A stretch of DNA of 64,000 bases from Actinomycetota bacterium (GCA_030645495.1 JAUSLV010000027.1:89853-153852), one strand, 5' to 3'. Shown: positions 24,447-33,501, counted from the first letter of the stretch. Notes: a model not told the origin generated them from the sequence alone. Numbers and translations: made by a program.

Positions 24447-25601
24447 TCAGTTCGTTCCGTTCGCGAGGGCGACCGCAGCGCGGGCCGCTTCGAGCATGGT
24501 GGGCTTGGAGGTCAGCTTGCTCTCCGGGATGCCGGCGTTGGCCAGGATCGAGCGGCCCTCTTCGGCGTTGGTGCCATCGAGGCGGATCACGATCGGGGCA
24601 CGCAACTCGACGCGGCGCAGGGCCTCGACGATGCCCTTGGCGACTTCCTCGCCGCGGGTGATGCCACCGAAGATATTGATGAAGATGCTCTTCACGCTCT
24701 GGTCGGAGTTGATCACTTCCAAGGCCGCGGTCATCATGTCGGCGTTCGCGCCGCCACCGATGTCGAGGAAGTTGGAGGCTGCGCCACCCACCTGGTTGAC
24801 GACGTCGAGCGTGCTCATCGCCAGGCCGGCGCCGTTGGCGATGATGCCCACGCTGCCTTCCAGACCGATGTACTGCAGGTCGTGCGTACGAGCCAACTGC
24901 TCACGCTCGTCGAGTTCCTCGGTGGCCCGGAATTCGTCCCACTCGGGGTGGCGGAAGCCGGCGTTGTTGTCGAGGCTGACCTTCGCGTCGAGCGCGTGCA
25001 CACCACCGTCGGGACGGAGGATGAGCGGGTTGATCTCGGCCAGGTCGCAGTCGCCCTCGGTGAAGCAGCGGTACAGCTTCACGAGCATCTCGGCCACACC
25101 GTCGACCGCCTCGGCGTCGATCTTGGCGCGCACGGCCGCATCGCGGGCAGTGGCCAGCGAGATGCCATCCACCGGGTCGATGTGCAGCAGCACGATCGCG
25201 TCGGGGTTGCTCTCGGCAACGGCCTCGATCTCCACGCCGCCCTCGGCGCTGAGCATGAGGAGGTGCTTCTTGGCGCCACGATCGAGCGAGTACGAGGCGT
25301 AGTACTCCTTCTCGATGTCGCTGGCGTGCTCGACCCACACTCGCTTCACGAGGTGGCCCTTGATGTCCATGCCGATGATGTTCCCGGCGTGCAGGCGCAC
25401 TTCGTCGGCGTTGTCGGCCAGCTTGATGCCGCCGGCCTTGCCACGGCCACCGACCTGCACCTGGGCCTTGACGACGACGGGGTAACCGGCAGCCTCGGCC
25501 GCGGCCACTGCCTCATCCACCGTGTAGGCCACGTCGCCGGGCGACACGGGAATGTCGAAACGGGCGAAGTACTGCTTGCCCTGATACTCGAACAGGTCCA
25601 C
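24447..25601 (-). CDS. sucC: Succinyl-CoA synthetase, beta subunit
   Basis: 384 residues from a GTG. It begins DLFEYQGKQYFARFDIPVSP, carries the ATP-grasp region VVVKAQVQVGGRGKAGGIK and the metal site LAEINPL, and ends with the CoA-ligase domain NIFGGITRGEEVAKGI. Nucleotide preference (ATP or GTP) cannot be read safely. The stop of the B12-binding gene is 3 bp upstream of its start, so the operon order is mutase subunit, SucC, SucD. Confidence 0.97.
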   Translation of the reverse strand: MDLFEYQGKQYFARFDIPVSPGDVAYTVDEAVAAAEAAGYPVVVKAQVQVGGRGKAGGIKLADNADEVRLHAGNIIGMDIKGHLVKRVWVEHASDIEKEYYASYSLDRGAKKHLLMLSAEGGVEIEAVAESNPDAIVLLHIDPVDGISLATARDAAVRAKIDAEAVDGVAEMLVKLYRCFTEGDCDLAEINPLILRPDGGVHALDAKVSLDNNAGFRHPEWDEFRATEELDEREQLARTHDLQYIGLEGSVGIIANGAGLAMSTLDVVNQVGGAASNFLDIGGGANADMMTAALEVINSDQSVKSIFINIFGGITRGEEVAKGIVEALRRVELRAPIVIRLDGTNAEEGRSILANAGIPESKLTSKPTMLEAARAAVALANGTN

Positions 25602-25604
25602 TGA

Positions 25605-26009
25605 CTAGTCCTCTCTCTGATCCAACTGGGCCTCCAGCCACTGGCTGATGGCCTTCAACGAACTTCCGGGGCCGAACACCTCGGCGACGCCCTGCTGCTT
25701 CAGCACGCGGGCATCGGCATCGGAGATCACGCCACCACCGAACACGAGCGCATCGCCCAGGCCGCGAGCACGCAGCTCGTCCATCACCCGGGGGAACAAC
25801 GTGAGGTGCGCCCCACTGAGCAGCGACAGGCCGACCGCGTCGACGTCTTCTTGCAACGCGGTTTCGGCGATCTGCTCGGGGGTCTGGTGCAGGCCCGTGT
25901 AGATCACCTCGAAACCGTGGTCACGAAGTGCCCGGGTAATGGTCTTGGCGCCACGGTCGTGGCCATCCAGACCTGGTTTCGCCACGACGACGCGATATGT
26001 GCGCTTCAC
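25605..26009 (-). CDS. Cobalamin-binding domain protein, methylmalonyl-CoA mutase small-subunit type
   Basis: 134 residues from a GTG at 26,009. The base-off cobalamin signature DxHxxG is in KPGLDGHDRG (His17), followed by GLSLLSGAHLTLFP and VFGGGVISDAD, the rest of the B12 Rossmann fold. The catalytic barrel is absent, so it must pair with a separately encoded mutase large subunit not in the window. Co-transcription with sucCD fits a route from propionyl- or methylmalonyl-CoA to succinate. Confidence 0.9.
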   Translation of the reverse strand: MKRTYRVVVAKPGLDGHDRGAKTITRALRDHGFEVIYTGLHQTPEQIAETALQEDVDAVGLSLLSGAHLTLFPRVMDELRARGLGDALVFGGGVISDADARVLKQQGVAEVFGPGSSLKAISQWLEAQLDQRED

Positions 26010-26091
26010 AAGTGGGTAACCCTACGGCCCAAGCGGGTTTCTGCTCAATTCCGTGTCGGCCAACTGCCCCCGCACGGCAGACTGTGTGCCG

Positions 26092-26595
26092 ATGCGCCGC
26101 CCGCAGCTCCAGTCCACCCTCGCCCGCGCCGTCGTGCCCGTGGCCGCCGGCATCGGCTTCTTCGCGGTGGTGTTCCTGCTGCTGTGGGGCGTGGCCGCAG
26201 TCATCTCGAACAACAGCGACGACACCACCGAGATCCTCGCTCCGACGTACCAGGAGATGGGCCGCGTCGAGCCGATCGCCGCGACGATCGCCGATGGTGG
26301 CCCGATCATCCTCCCCGACCTCGTGGGCGACGACCGGCACATCGTGCTCGATCACACCGGCGCCGACCCCGAGCAGGGGTGGGCGATCTACCTGGCCCAC
26401 CCCGCCGACCGCGACGCCACCTGCGCGATCACCCAGGTGCGCAACAGCCGTCAGTTCACCGACTGCGAGGGCCGCACGCTGGAGGTGGCCGATCTCGCCG
26501 AGCCACCGCGTGGCGTCAGCCCGATCGTGGGCGGCGACGGGTTGCTCACCCTGTCGCTGCGTGCCACACCCGCCAGCACCACTTCCACCAGTTAG
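26092..26595 (+). CDS. Single-pass membrane-anchored protein, unknown function
   Basis: 167 residues from ATG 26,092 (GTG 26,053 possible). A basic start is followed by one strong hydrophobic segment, VVPVAAGIGFFAVVFLLLWG. The outer part carries two cysteines (DATCAITQV and FTDCEGRTLEV). I considered a Rieske-like domain because of the spacing and the phrase DCEGRTLEV, but the CxH/CxxH ligands are absent. It ends 35 bp upstream of the serpin gene and is probably co-transcribed with it. Confidence 0.7.
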   Translation: MRRPQLQSTLARAVVPVAAGIGFFAVVFLLLWGVAAVISNNSDDTTEILAPTYQEMGRVEPIAATIADGGPIILPDLVGDDRHIVLDHTGADPEQGWAIYLAHPADRDATCAITQVRNSRQFTDCEGRTLEVADLAEPPRGVSPIVGGDGLLTLSLRATPASTTSTS

Positions 26596-26629
26596 GAACC
26601 GGCGGGCATCCGTGCGCCGTCGAATCGAC

Positions 26630-27919
26630 ATGCAACGCCGCACCTTCCTCTCGCTCCTCGCACTCCCCGCCGTCGCCCAGTTCCTGCAGGCCTGCGGCGA
26701 CGGCACCGGCAACGGCTCACCCACCGTGCCCGGTCGCTCCACGGTGCGCGGCAACGCGCTGCGCGCCACCGCCGGCCCCGACGACGCGATCCAGGCGTCG
26801 GCGGCGATCAACGAGTTCGCCCAGGACCTGTACGACCAGTTGGTGGCGGCCGACCCGGCGGCGAACCTCGTGTTCTCGCCCGCCAGCATTGCCATCGCGC
26901 TCACCATGGCGGCGGTGGGTGCCCGCGGCCCCACGGTCGACGAGATGAACGCGGTGCTGCACATCGTCGACGACGGCTCGATCGACCGCTCGATGAACGG
27001 CGTGGCCACCCGACTCGAGTCGGTGAACCGCACGCGCGACAACAGCGTCGACGGCGGCGACGGCACCAGCGAGGTGCAGCTCAGCGTCGCCAACTCGCTG
27101 TGGGGCCAGAGCGGGCTCGGTTTCGAGCAGGCGTTCATGGAGATCCTGTCCGGCGAATACGACGCGGGGCTCGAACTGGTGGACTATCGCGCCGACCCCG
27201 AGGCCGCTCGCGGAGCGATCAACGAGTGGGTGGCCACGCAGACGAACGACCGCATCCCGCAGCTGCTGGCCGAAGGAACCATCACCACCGACTCACGGCT
27301 CACGCTGGTGAACGCGATCTACCTGAAGGCCAACTGGGACACGGTGTTCCCGAAGGCTGACACCGCGGCCGAGCCCTTCGCCGCCCCCACGGGCGAGATC
27401 AGCGTGCAGATGATGCACCGCAGCGGCGAGTTCGGGTACGCGGAGGGCGACGGCTGGCAAGCGATCGACATTCCCTACGTGTTCAACGAGCTGGCCTTCA
27501 CCGTGGCCATGGGCACCGCCGCGGACAGCGTGCTCCCCATCGGCGATGAGCTGTTCCCCGCCCTCACGAACCGGCAGGTCGAACTCGGCCTGCCGCGGTT
27601 CGATCTCGAAACCTCCACCGACCTGGTGCAGGTGCTCACCGACATGGGCATGAAACTGGCCTTCACCGACGCAGCCGACTTCAGCGGTATCACGCAAGCC
27701 GAGGCGCTCGCCATCGGCGCAGTGATCCATCAGGCCAACATCACCGTCGACGAAGAAGGCACCGAGGCGGCAGCTGCCACCGCGGTGATCATGGTCGAAA
27801 CCTCGGCGCCGGCCGACGAGCCGATCGTGCTCACCATCGACCGGCCGTTCACGTTCTGGCTTCGCGAGGTCACCACCGGCACGATCGTGTTCATGGGTCG
27901 CGTCAACGACCCCAGCTGA
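26630..27919 (+). CDS. Serpin (serine protease inhibitor), Tat lipoprotein
   Basis: 429 residues from ATG 26,630 (GTG 26,612 in frame). The N-terminus QRRTFLSLLALPAV is a twin-arginine signal, and FLQAC a lipobox, so the mature protein should be lipid-anchored outside. The serpin fold is plain: NLVFSPASIAIALTMAAVGA, LTLVNAIYLKANWDTVF, the hinge DEEGTEAAAATAVIM and the C-terminal FTFWLREVTTGTIVFMGRV. The small-residue hinge predicts an inhibitory serpin. Counting from it places P1-P1' at about Thr391-Ser392, suiting elastase- or subtilisin-like targets. The secreted S8 protease 6 kb away is a conceivable target, but that is speculation. Confidence 0.93.
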   Translation: MQRRTFLSLLALPAVAQFLQACGDGTGNGSPTVPGRSTVRGNALRATAGPDDAIQASAAINEFAQDLYDQLVAADPAANLVFSPASIAIALTMAAVGARGPTVDEMNAVLHIVDDGSIDRSMNGVATRLESVNRTRDNSVDGGDGTSEVQLSVANSLWGQSGLGFEQAFMEILSGEYDAGLELVDYRADPEAARGAINEWVATQTNDRIPQLLAEGTITTDSRLTLVNAIYLKANWDTVFPKADTAAEPFAAPTGEISVQMMHRSGEFGYAEGDGWQAIDIPYVFNELAFTVAMGTAADSVLPIGDELFPALTNRQVELGLPRFDLETSTDLVQVLTDMGMKLAFTDAADFSGITQAEALAIGAVIHQANITVDEEGTEAAAATAVIMVETSAPADEPIVLTIDRPFTFWLREVTTGTIVFMGRVNDPS

Positions 27920-28351
27920 TCAGACCTGCGCGGGAACGTTCGCCGTAAGGCGGGCGGCGAACTCCTCGGCGTGGTCGTACAGCTTCATGCGGTTCAGCGC
28001 GAGGCCACCGATCACGGTGGCACCGAGGCCGGCGACCGCAGTGTCGAGGCGATCGAGGGTCTTGCCCGGGTTGAGCGCGAACGTGCAGTACGTGGCGGCC
28101 AGCTTGCCCTTGATCGCCGGCAGGTGGCCGATGGCGCCAAGGCCCCACGGCTGCTGACCCACCACGAACAGGCCGTGCACCCACGTGCCCACTACCACCA
28201 GGTCGGCGTCTTGGATGGCAGCCATCTCGGGGCGGCGCACGGGGCACACACCGGTGATGCCCCAGCCCTCCTGCTGCAGGTTGGTGGCGATCAGCTCGGC
28301 GGCCTTGCGGGTGTTGCCGGTGAGACTCTCGAACAGGATGACGGCCTTCAT
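27920..28351 (-). CDS. Flavodoxin-family protein
   Basis: 143 residues from ATG 28,351 (ATG 28,360 adds three). The phosphate loop SLTGNTRKAAE follows the first strand AVILFE, and DLVVVGTWVHG is the second flavin loop region. This is the short-chain flavodoxin fold, an FMN electron carrier or small reductase. Its stop abuts that of the convergent serpin gene, the two forming TGATCA. No partner is evident. Confidence 0.85.
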   Translation of the reverse strand: MKAVILFESLTGNTRKAAELIATNLQQEGWGITGVCPVRRPEMAAIQDADLVVVGTWVHGLFVVGQQPWGLGAIGHLPAIKGKLAATYCTFALNPGKTLDRLDTAVAGLGATVIGGLALNRMKLYDHAEEFAARLTANVPAQV

Positions 28352-28379
28352 GGGCACCATTCAAACACGCGCGAGCTGG

Positions 28380-28850
28380 TCAGTTCGAAGTTCCGCACTC
28401 CAGGTCGAGCCCAGCGGCCCGCATCGCACGGCCCTTCTTGATCTTGCGCCACACTCCCAACACACCCACCACGAGGGTCAGCCCGATGATCGCGCAGATC
28501 ACCACGATGATCCGCCTGGGCAGCGTGCGGGTGCCGAGGAAGATGTACAGGTCGGGGATGATGAACACCACGAGCGAGATCAGCGCCCACTTGATCGCCT
28601 GGCGCATGTGGTCGTCGATGAAGTTGAGCACCATGCGCGGCGTGCTGAGGGCGTCGATGATGGCCGCAGCGAGATCGAGGCTGAGGTAGATCCACGGGTT
28701 GAGGCCGTAGTCGCCCACCGCCGCCCACACGATCACCGTGCGGATGAACGACCACACCACGACGATGCCCGCCCAGGTGTAGCTGAGGCGTCGACGCCGC
28801 TGTTGCGTGGCGGGATCGTGGTGGCGCAGCGCGAACGGCATCGGGAGCAT
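28380..28850 (-). CDS. Multi-pass membrane protein, unknown function
   Basis: 156 residues with about four hydrophobic segments: TWAGIVVVWSFIRTVIVWAA, IYLSLDLAAAIIDAL, ALISLVVFIIPDLYIFL and IIVVICAIIGLTLVVGVL. A His/Arg-rich N-terminus and a basic segment after the last helix (RKIKKGRAMR) suggest cytoplasmic ends. No family is recognised. It lies downstream of pcrA on the same strand, 34 bp apart. Confidence 0.75.
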   Translation of the reverse strand: MLPMPFALRHHDPATQQRRRRLSYTWAGIVVVWSFIRTVIVWAAVGDYGLNPWIYLSLDLAAAIIDALSTPRMVLNFIDDHMRQAIKWALISLVVFIIPDLYIFLGTRTLPRRIIVVICAIIGLTLVVGVLGVWRKIKKGRAMRAAGLDLECGTSN

Positions 28851-28884
28851 TCAATCAGCTGCTCAGTGGCGGCTGGAAGCGGGC

Positions 28885-31800
28885 TCAGATCTTCTTCAGC
28901 GGCGCCCAGGCCAGCGACAAGTGCTTCGTGCCTGCCTCGCGGAAGCGGATCGTGGCCTCAGCCCTGTCGCCCTGGCCGCGGATCTCGAGGATCACACCCT
29001 CGCCGAACGACGGGTGTTCGACGTCGTCGCCCACGCGAAGGCCCAGCTCCTGGCTGTTCGACGGCCCGGCTGGGCGACGACCGGCGGCCAGCGCCGCATC
29101 CACCACCCGCTCGCGGTGGTAGTCACTGCCGATGTCGTCGTCGGGGTCGAAGCTGCTGACGGCCCGGCCGCTGCGCTCGGCGTTGCGTTGCGGGGCCGGC
29201 CCCTCGCTGCGACGGTACGGCGGCGGCGAGCCCGACGACCACGAATCGCGCGAGCGATAGCTGGCGCGGCCGCCAGAGCGGCCGCCCACCGCGCCCGTGT
29301 TCTCGATCAGGTCGGGGGGAATCTCGTCGAGGAAGCGCGACGGCGGGGCGTAGTTGGTGGTGCCGAACAATTGGCGGCTCCAGGCATGGCTGACGAACAG
29401 CTTCTGCTGGGCGCGGGTGATGCCCACGTACGCCAGCCGCCGTTCCTCCTCCATCTGCGTGGGCTCGGTGAGCGAACGACTGTTGGGGAACAGCCCCTCC
29501 TCCATACCCACCAGGAACACCACCGGGTACTCCAGGCCCTTCGCGCTGTGCAGCGTCATCAGCACCACACGGTCGTCGTCGTCGATCTCGTCGGTGTCGG
29601 CCACCAGCGCCACCTGCTCGAGGAACTCGTCGATACGCGTGAATTCGCGAGCTGAGCCGATCAACTCGCCGATGTTCTCCACTCGGCCGGCGGCCTCCAC
29701 CGACTCCTCGGCCTCCAGCTCGGCCAGGTACCCACTGCCGTCCATCACCGCCTGCAGCACGTCGCCCGGGCCGGTGCCCTCGTCGGCCAGCAGCGCCGAC
29801 ACCTCGTCGAGCAGGCGCACGAAGCTCTCCACCCCGCGAGCCGCGTTGCCGGTGAGGCCCGCCTCTTGCGACTGGCGCATCGCCTCGGTGAACGTGATGC
29901 CCAGCGCGTTGGCCAGCGCATCGATCTTGGTCACGCTGCCGTCGCCCACGCCGCGCTTGGGCACGTTGAGCACCCGCTTCACGCTCACCTCGTCGGCCGG
30001 GTTCACCACCGCCCGCAGGTAGGCCATCGCATCCTTCACCTCGCGCCGGTCGTAGAAGCGGGTGCCGCCCACCACCTTGTAGGGCACGCCCATGCGCATG
30101 AACGCTTCTTCCAGCACCCGGCTCTGCGCGTTGGTGCGGTAGAACGCGGCCATCTCCTTCCACATCACGTGCGAGTCGCGGTGCAGGTTCTGGATGCTGC
30201 GGGCCACGAACATCGCCTCGTCGCCCTCGTCCTCGGCGTGGAAGCGCACGATGCGGTCGCCGCCGCCCTTCTCGCTCCAGAGGTGCTTCTCCTTGCGGTC
30301 GGGGTTGTTCTTGATCACCGCGTTGGCCGCATCGAGGATGGTTTGCGTGCTGCGGTAGTTCTGGTCGAGCACGATCGTGGTGACGTCGTCGAACGCCTCC
30401 TCGAACAGCAAGATGTTGCGCACGTCGGCGCCGCGCCAGCCATAGACGCTGTTGTGCACCAGCATTCCATTGGCGACATAGTGGTGGGTGGGGTCGACCT
30501 CAAGGTCGTAGACCGGCCCGTCGTACTGCTCGACCGTCACCGAGTCGACCGCGCGCGGCACGAACTGCCCGTCGTGCAGCACGAGGATCGTCATCCCTGG
30601 GTGGAGATGGGCCAGGGGGGTCGCGTCGTAGGTGAGACCGTCGATCATCGCTCGGCGCTTGAGATGCATCCCGCCCAGTTGCGCTACGTCGTGGGCCGCC
30701 TTTAGCGCCTGCGCATAGCTCTTGAAGGATGTCTCGAAGCGCTTTCCCGCTTTACCCGCCCGCAGCTTCAGCCCCGCCGCTTCCAGTCGATCGATGACCT
30801 GCTGGTTGCTGGAGCTCCACTGCACCCGGTGGTGCCCGATGCGCGTTCGCCGGTCAGAGAACATCACCAGGTTGAGGGTGTTACGCAGCTTGCCGTTCTG
30901 AGGGCGGTGATGCGGGAAGTCCGGGTGCACCAGCAGTTCGTCCATGAGGATCTTCGCCCGCATCTCGGTGTCGAGTCCGGCATAGAGCTTTGCCAGCCAT
31001 TCGTCGTCCATCGCCAACTCGCGGCCCTGCGAATGGAAACAGGCCGTCGGCAACCCGTAGTCGGCGGCGAAGCGCGATTCGTAGAACGCCGCTTCCGGGA
31101 GCGAGTCGCACACCTTCAACACCCACAGCGCGTCGGCGTGCTCCTGCACGGCCCGCACGCGAAACCCCGGGTCGGTCTCACCACGACTGTTGGTGCGCAC
31201 GCTCTTGGTGCGGCCGATCCGGTACCCGCGGTCGGCACGGTGCATCAAGTACACAAGATGCTTGCCGGCGGGCACGTCGAAACGAGCAGGCACCACGTGG
31301 TGCGGCGTACCGGTGACTGTGACATTGCCCGCAGTGACCATGACGACCGGCCCCTTGTACCGGCCCTCTTGAACATGGCGGACGGATCCGACCTCGGTGT
31401 GCGCGCGGCCGCCAGTGCCCAGCACGTCATCACCCACCACGATCGACTCGATGGGCACCTCACCGTTCGGCGTGGTGATCATCGTGCCCGGAGGCAGACA
31501 CTGGTCGCCGTCGCCGACGATCGTGATCTGCTGGTGGCCGTGCGACAGCGCGAGGGCGAGCTCGTTCTGGGCGGTGTTGGTGTCTTGGTACTCGTCGATC
31601 AGCACGTGCTTGAAGCGCTGTTGGTAGTGGGCCAGCACCTCACCGTGCTCGCGGAACAGCTGCACCGTCTTCATCAGCAGGTCGTCGAAATCCATCGCGC
31701 CGGCCTTCTGCAGGCGGGCCTGGTAGTCGGCGTAGACCTCGGCGTGCTTGCGCGTGAACGGGTTGTCGGCGCCGGCCTTGGCCTGGTCGGGCGTGATCAG

Positions 31801-32286
31801 CTCGTTCTTCCACAGGCTGATCTGGCCGTGCACCGCCCTGGGCGGGAAGCGCTTGGCATCGAGGCCCAGGTCGCGGATCACGTAGCCGCACAGGCGCTGC
31901 GCGTCGGCCTGGTCGTAGATGCTGAAGTTGCGCGGGTAGCCCAACACCTCGGCGTTGGCGCGAAGGATGCGCACACAGGCGGAGTGGAACGTGCACACCC
32001 ACATCGCCTTCACGACCGGGCCCACGAGCGCAGCCACACGGTGCTTCATCTCGTCGGCGGCCTTGTTGGTGAAGGTGATCGCGAGGATCGACGACGGTGG
32101 CGCGCCCTCGTGCACGAGGTGGGCGATGCGGTGGGTGAGCACACGGGTCTTGCCCGAACCCGCACCGGCCACCACCAGCAGCGGCCCACCGCGGTGCACC
32201 ACCGCGTCGAGCTGGTCGGGGTTCAGCGATGCCAGGTCGAGCGGATCGACATCGAAGAAGCCAGGTTGGTCGGGGCCGGTCGCCAT
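28885..32286 (-). CDS. pcrA: UvrD/PcrA-type DNA helicase interrupted by an intein
   Basis: 1133 residues as translated; removing the intein leaves 783, the normal PcrA length. Superfamily 1 motifs: Walker A GAGSGKTR near residue 41, motif Ia AITFTNKAADEM, Walker B DEYQDTN, and motif III GDGDQ-SVYGWRGAD, split by the intein exactly after GDGDQ. Motif IV LDQNYRST and motif V LHSAKGLEYPVVFL follow. The C-terminal tail ends with a Tudor-like segment (VGDDVEHPSFGEGVI) thought to contact RNA polymerase or DNA. It is a 3'-5' helicase for nucleotide excision repair and clearing recombination intermediates. It cannot work until splicing restores motif III. Confidence 0.96.
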   Translation of the reverse strand: MATGPDQPGFFDVDPLDLASLNPDQLDAVVHRGGPLLVVAGAGSGKTRVLTHRIAHLVHEGAPPSSILAITFTNKAADEMKHRVAALVGPVVKAMWVCTFHSACVRILRANAEVLGYPRNFSIYDQADAQRLCGYVIRDLGLDAKRFPPRAVHGQISLWKNELITPDQAKAGADNPFTRKHAEVYADYQARLQKAGAMDFDDLLMKTVQLFREHGEVLAHYQQRFKHVLIDEYQDTNTAQNELALALSHGHQQITIVGDGDQCLPPGTMITTPNGEVPIESIVVGDDVLGTGGRAHTEVGSVRHVQEGRYKGPVVMVTAGNVTVTGTPHHVVPARFDVPAGKHLVYLMHRADRGYRIGRTKSVRTNSRGETDPGFRVRAVQEHADALWVLKVCDSLPEAAFYESRFAADYGLPTACFHSQGRELAMDDEWLAKLYAGLDTEMRAKILMDELLVHPDFPHHRPQNGKLRNTLNLVMFSDRRTRIGHHRVQWSSSNQQVIDRLEAAGLKLRAGKAGKRFETSFKSYAQALKAAHDVAQLGGMHLKRRAMIDGLTYDATPLAHLHPGMTILVLHDGQFVPRAVDSVTVEQYDGPVYDLEVDPTHHYVANGMLVHNSVYGWRGADVRNILLFEEAFDDVTTIVLDQNYRSTQTILDAANAVIKNNPDRKEKHLWSEKGGGDRIVRFHAEDEGDEAMFVARSIQNLHRDSHVMWKEMAAFYRTNAQSRVLEEAFMRMGVPYKVVGGTRFYDRREVKDAMAYLRAVVNPADEVSVKRVLNVPKRGVGDGSVTKIDALANALGITFTEAMRQSQEAGLTGNAARGVESFVRLLDEVSALLADEGTGPGDVLQAVMDGSGYLAELEAEESVEAAGRVENIGELIGSAREFTRIDEFLEQVALVADTDEIDDDDRVVLMTLHSAKGLEYPVVFLVGMEEGLFPNSRSLTEPTQMEEERRLAYVGITRAQQKLFVSHAWSRQLFGTTNYAPPSRFLDEIPPDLIENTGAVGGRSGGRASYRSRDSWSSGSPPPYRRSEGPAPQRNAERSGRAVSSFDPDDDIGSDYHRERVVDAALAAGRRPAGPSNSQELGLRVGDDVEHPSFGEGVILEIRGQGDRAEATIRFREAGTKHLSLAWAPLKKI
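30451..31500 (-). other. Intein inside PcrA, with GIY-YIG-like endonuclease insert
   Basis: Residues 263-612 of the precursor, 350 residues. It begins with Cys (CLPPGTMITTPNGEVPIESI), has block B as VTVTGTPHHVV, and ends VYDLEVDPTHHYVANG then MLVHN, with Ser as the +1 extein residue: a canonical class 1 intein. The insert contains no LAGLIDADG. Instead intein residues 80-155 read HLVYLMHRADRGYRIGRTKS, then FRVRAVQEHADALW, then EAAFYESRFAADYGLP, resembling GIY-YIG/T5orf172 nucleases with the Arg and Glu. A second segment (LRNTLNLVMFSDRR, HHRVQWSSSN) may bind DNA. The insertion site at a motif touching nucleotide is typical of helicase inteins. Confidence 0.93.
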
Positions 32287-32337
32287 GGTTCCCCCATCCT
32301 ACGGACGGGGTGTGAGGTGTCTGGCTAGCCTTCCGGT

Positions 32338-33501
32338 GTGCTTGCCCGCCTCCGCGTCCTGTTGTTCGCGGCCATCGGCGGGGCGCTCACCGGCCTCATC
32401 TCGTACAGCTTCTTGAAGGGGCTCGACTGGGCCACCCGCACCCGCGTGGCCCACGGCTGGCTGCTGTGGCTGCTGCCCGTGGTGGGCCTGGTGGTGGGCG
32501 CGGTGTACTTCTACTGGGGTGGCCACGCGAAGGGTGGCACGCCCTACGTGATCGAGCAGGGGCACATCTTCACCCACGGCGTGCCGGCCCGCATGGCGCC
32601 GCTGATCTGGGGCGGTTCGGTGGCCGGTCACCTCGCCGGCGCCAGCGTGGGCCGTGAGGGCGCGGCGCTGCAGATGGCCGGGTCGGTCACCGACACCGCC
32701 GCTCGGCTGGGCGGGCTGTCCGATGCCGAGCGGCGCACGCTGATCGCCGCCTCGCTCGCCGGTGGCTGGGGCGGCGTGTTCGGCGTGCCGTTCACCGGCA
32801 TCGCGTTCACCCTGCAGATGACCCCCAAGCACCGATTGCGGGCGCTCGCCCCGGCGGCGGTGTCGGCATTCGTGGCCGCGTGGGTGGTCGATCTGCTGGG
32901 CTACGACATGGGCGTTCGCCCCCACCTGCCCGCGCCGAACTGGACGATCGGCCTGCCGTGCAAGCTGCTGCTCGCGGGCGTCTCGTTCGGGTTGGTGGCC
33001 CGCGTGTTCGTGGGCTCGTTGCACCGGGTGAAGGCGAAGCTGGGCCACTGGGTGAAGTGGCCGCCCGCCCGGCCGATCATCGGCGCCGCGGCCACGATCG
33101 GGCTGGCCGTGCTGGTGGGCCGCGACTACCTGGGCCTGTCCACGCCGCTGCTCGCGGATGCCTTCGCGGACGCGCACATCGATTGGTACGACCCGCTGCT
33201 GAAGCTGGTGTTCACGGTGATCGCGCTCGGCACCGGGTTCGTGGGCGGCGAGGTGCTGCCGCTGTTCGTGATCGGCGGCACGCTCGGTGGAGCGCTGGCG
33301 CCCGGCCTGCACGTGAGCGGCCCGCTGCTGGCCACCACCGGCTCGGTGGCCGCGTTCTCCTCCGCCGCCGGCGTGGCGCTCACCGGGCTGGTGCTCACCG
33401 TGGAGCAGTTCGGCTGGAACTCGCTGCTACCTGCGGTGCTGGTGGGTGTCGCGGCCCACTTCGCGGCCGGCAAGCCCGGGTTGTACGTCACGCACCACTA
33501 G
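32338..33501 (+). CDS. ClC-family chloride channel/antiporter
   Basis: 387 residues from a GTG, somewhat short for the family, with ten or so membrane segments. The gating-glutamate motif is visible as VGREGAALQ and the helix-N region as GFVGGEVLPLFVIGGTLGG. The classical GSGIP anion motif is replaced by GGSVAGHLAG. The Glu of GREG implies proton coupling or gating. Chloride or another halide could be the ion. It is divergent from pcrA with 51 bp between starts. Confidence 0.85.
   Translation: MLARLRVLLFAAIGGALTGLISYSFLKGLDWATRTRVAHGWLLWLLPVVGLVVGAVYFYWGGHAKGGTPYVIEQGHIFTHGVPARMAPLIWGGSVAGHLAGASVGREGAALQMAGSVTDTAARLGGLSDAERRTLIAASLAGGWGGVFGVPFTGIAFTLQMTPKHRLRALAPAAVSAFVAAWVVDLLGYDMGVRPHLPAPNWTIGLPCKLLLAGVSFGLVARVFVGSLHRVKAKLGHWVKWPPARPIIGAAATIGLAVLVGRDYLGLSTPLLADAFADAHIDWYDPLLKLVFTVIALGTGFVGGEVLPLFVIGGTLGGALAPGLHVSGPLLATTGSVAAFSSAAGVALTGLVLTVEQFGWNSLLPAVLVGVAAHFAAGKPGLYVTHH

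Noticed and set aside
26092..26595. Rieske iron-sulfur protein
   Set aside because: The two cysteines lack the partner histidines of CxH...CxxH.
30829..32328. 499-residue open frame on the plus strand opposite PcrA
   Set aside because: It is antisense to well-supported helicase and intein coding and has a His/Val/Leu-rich composition typical of the mirror of high-GC genes, with no motifs.
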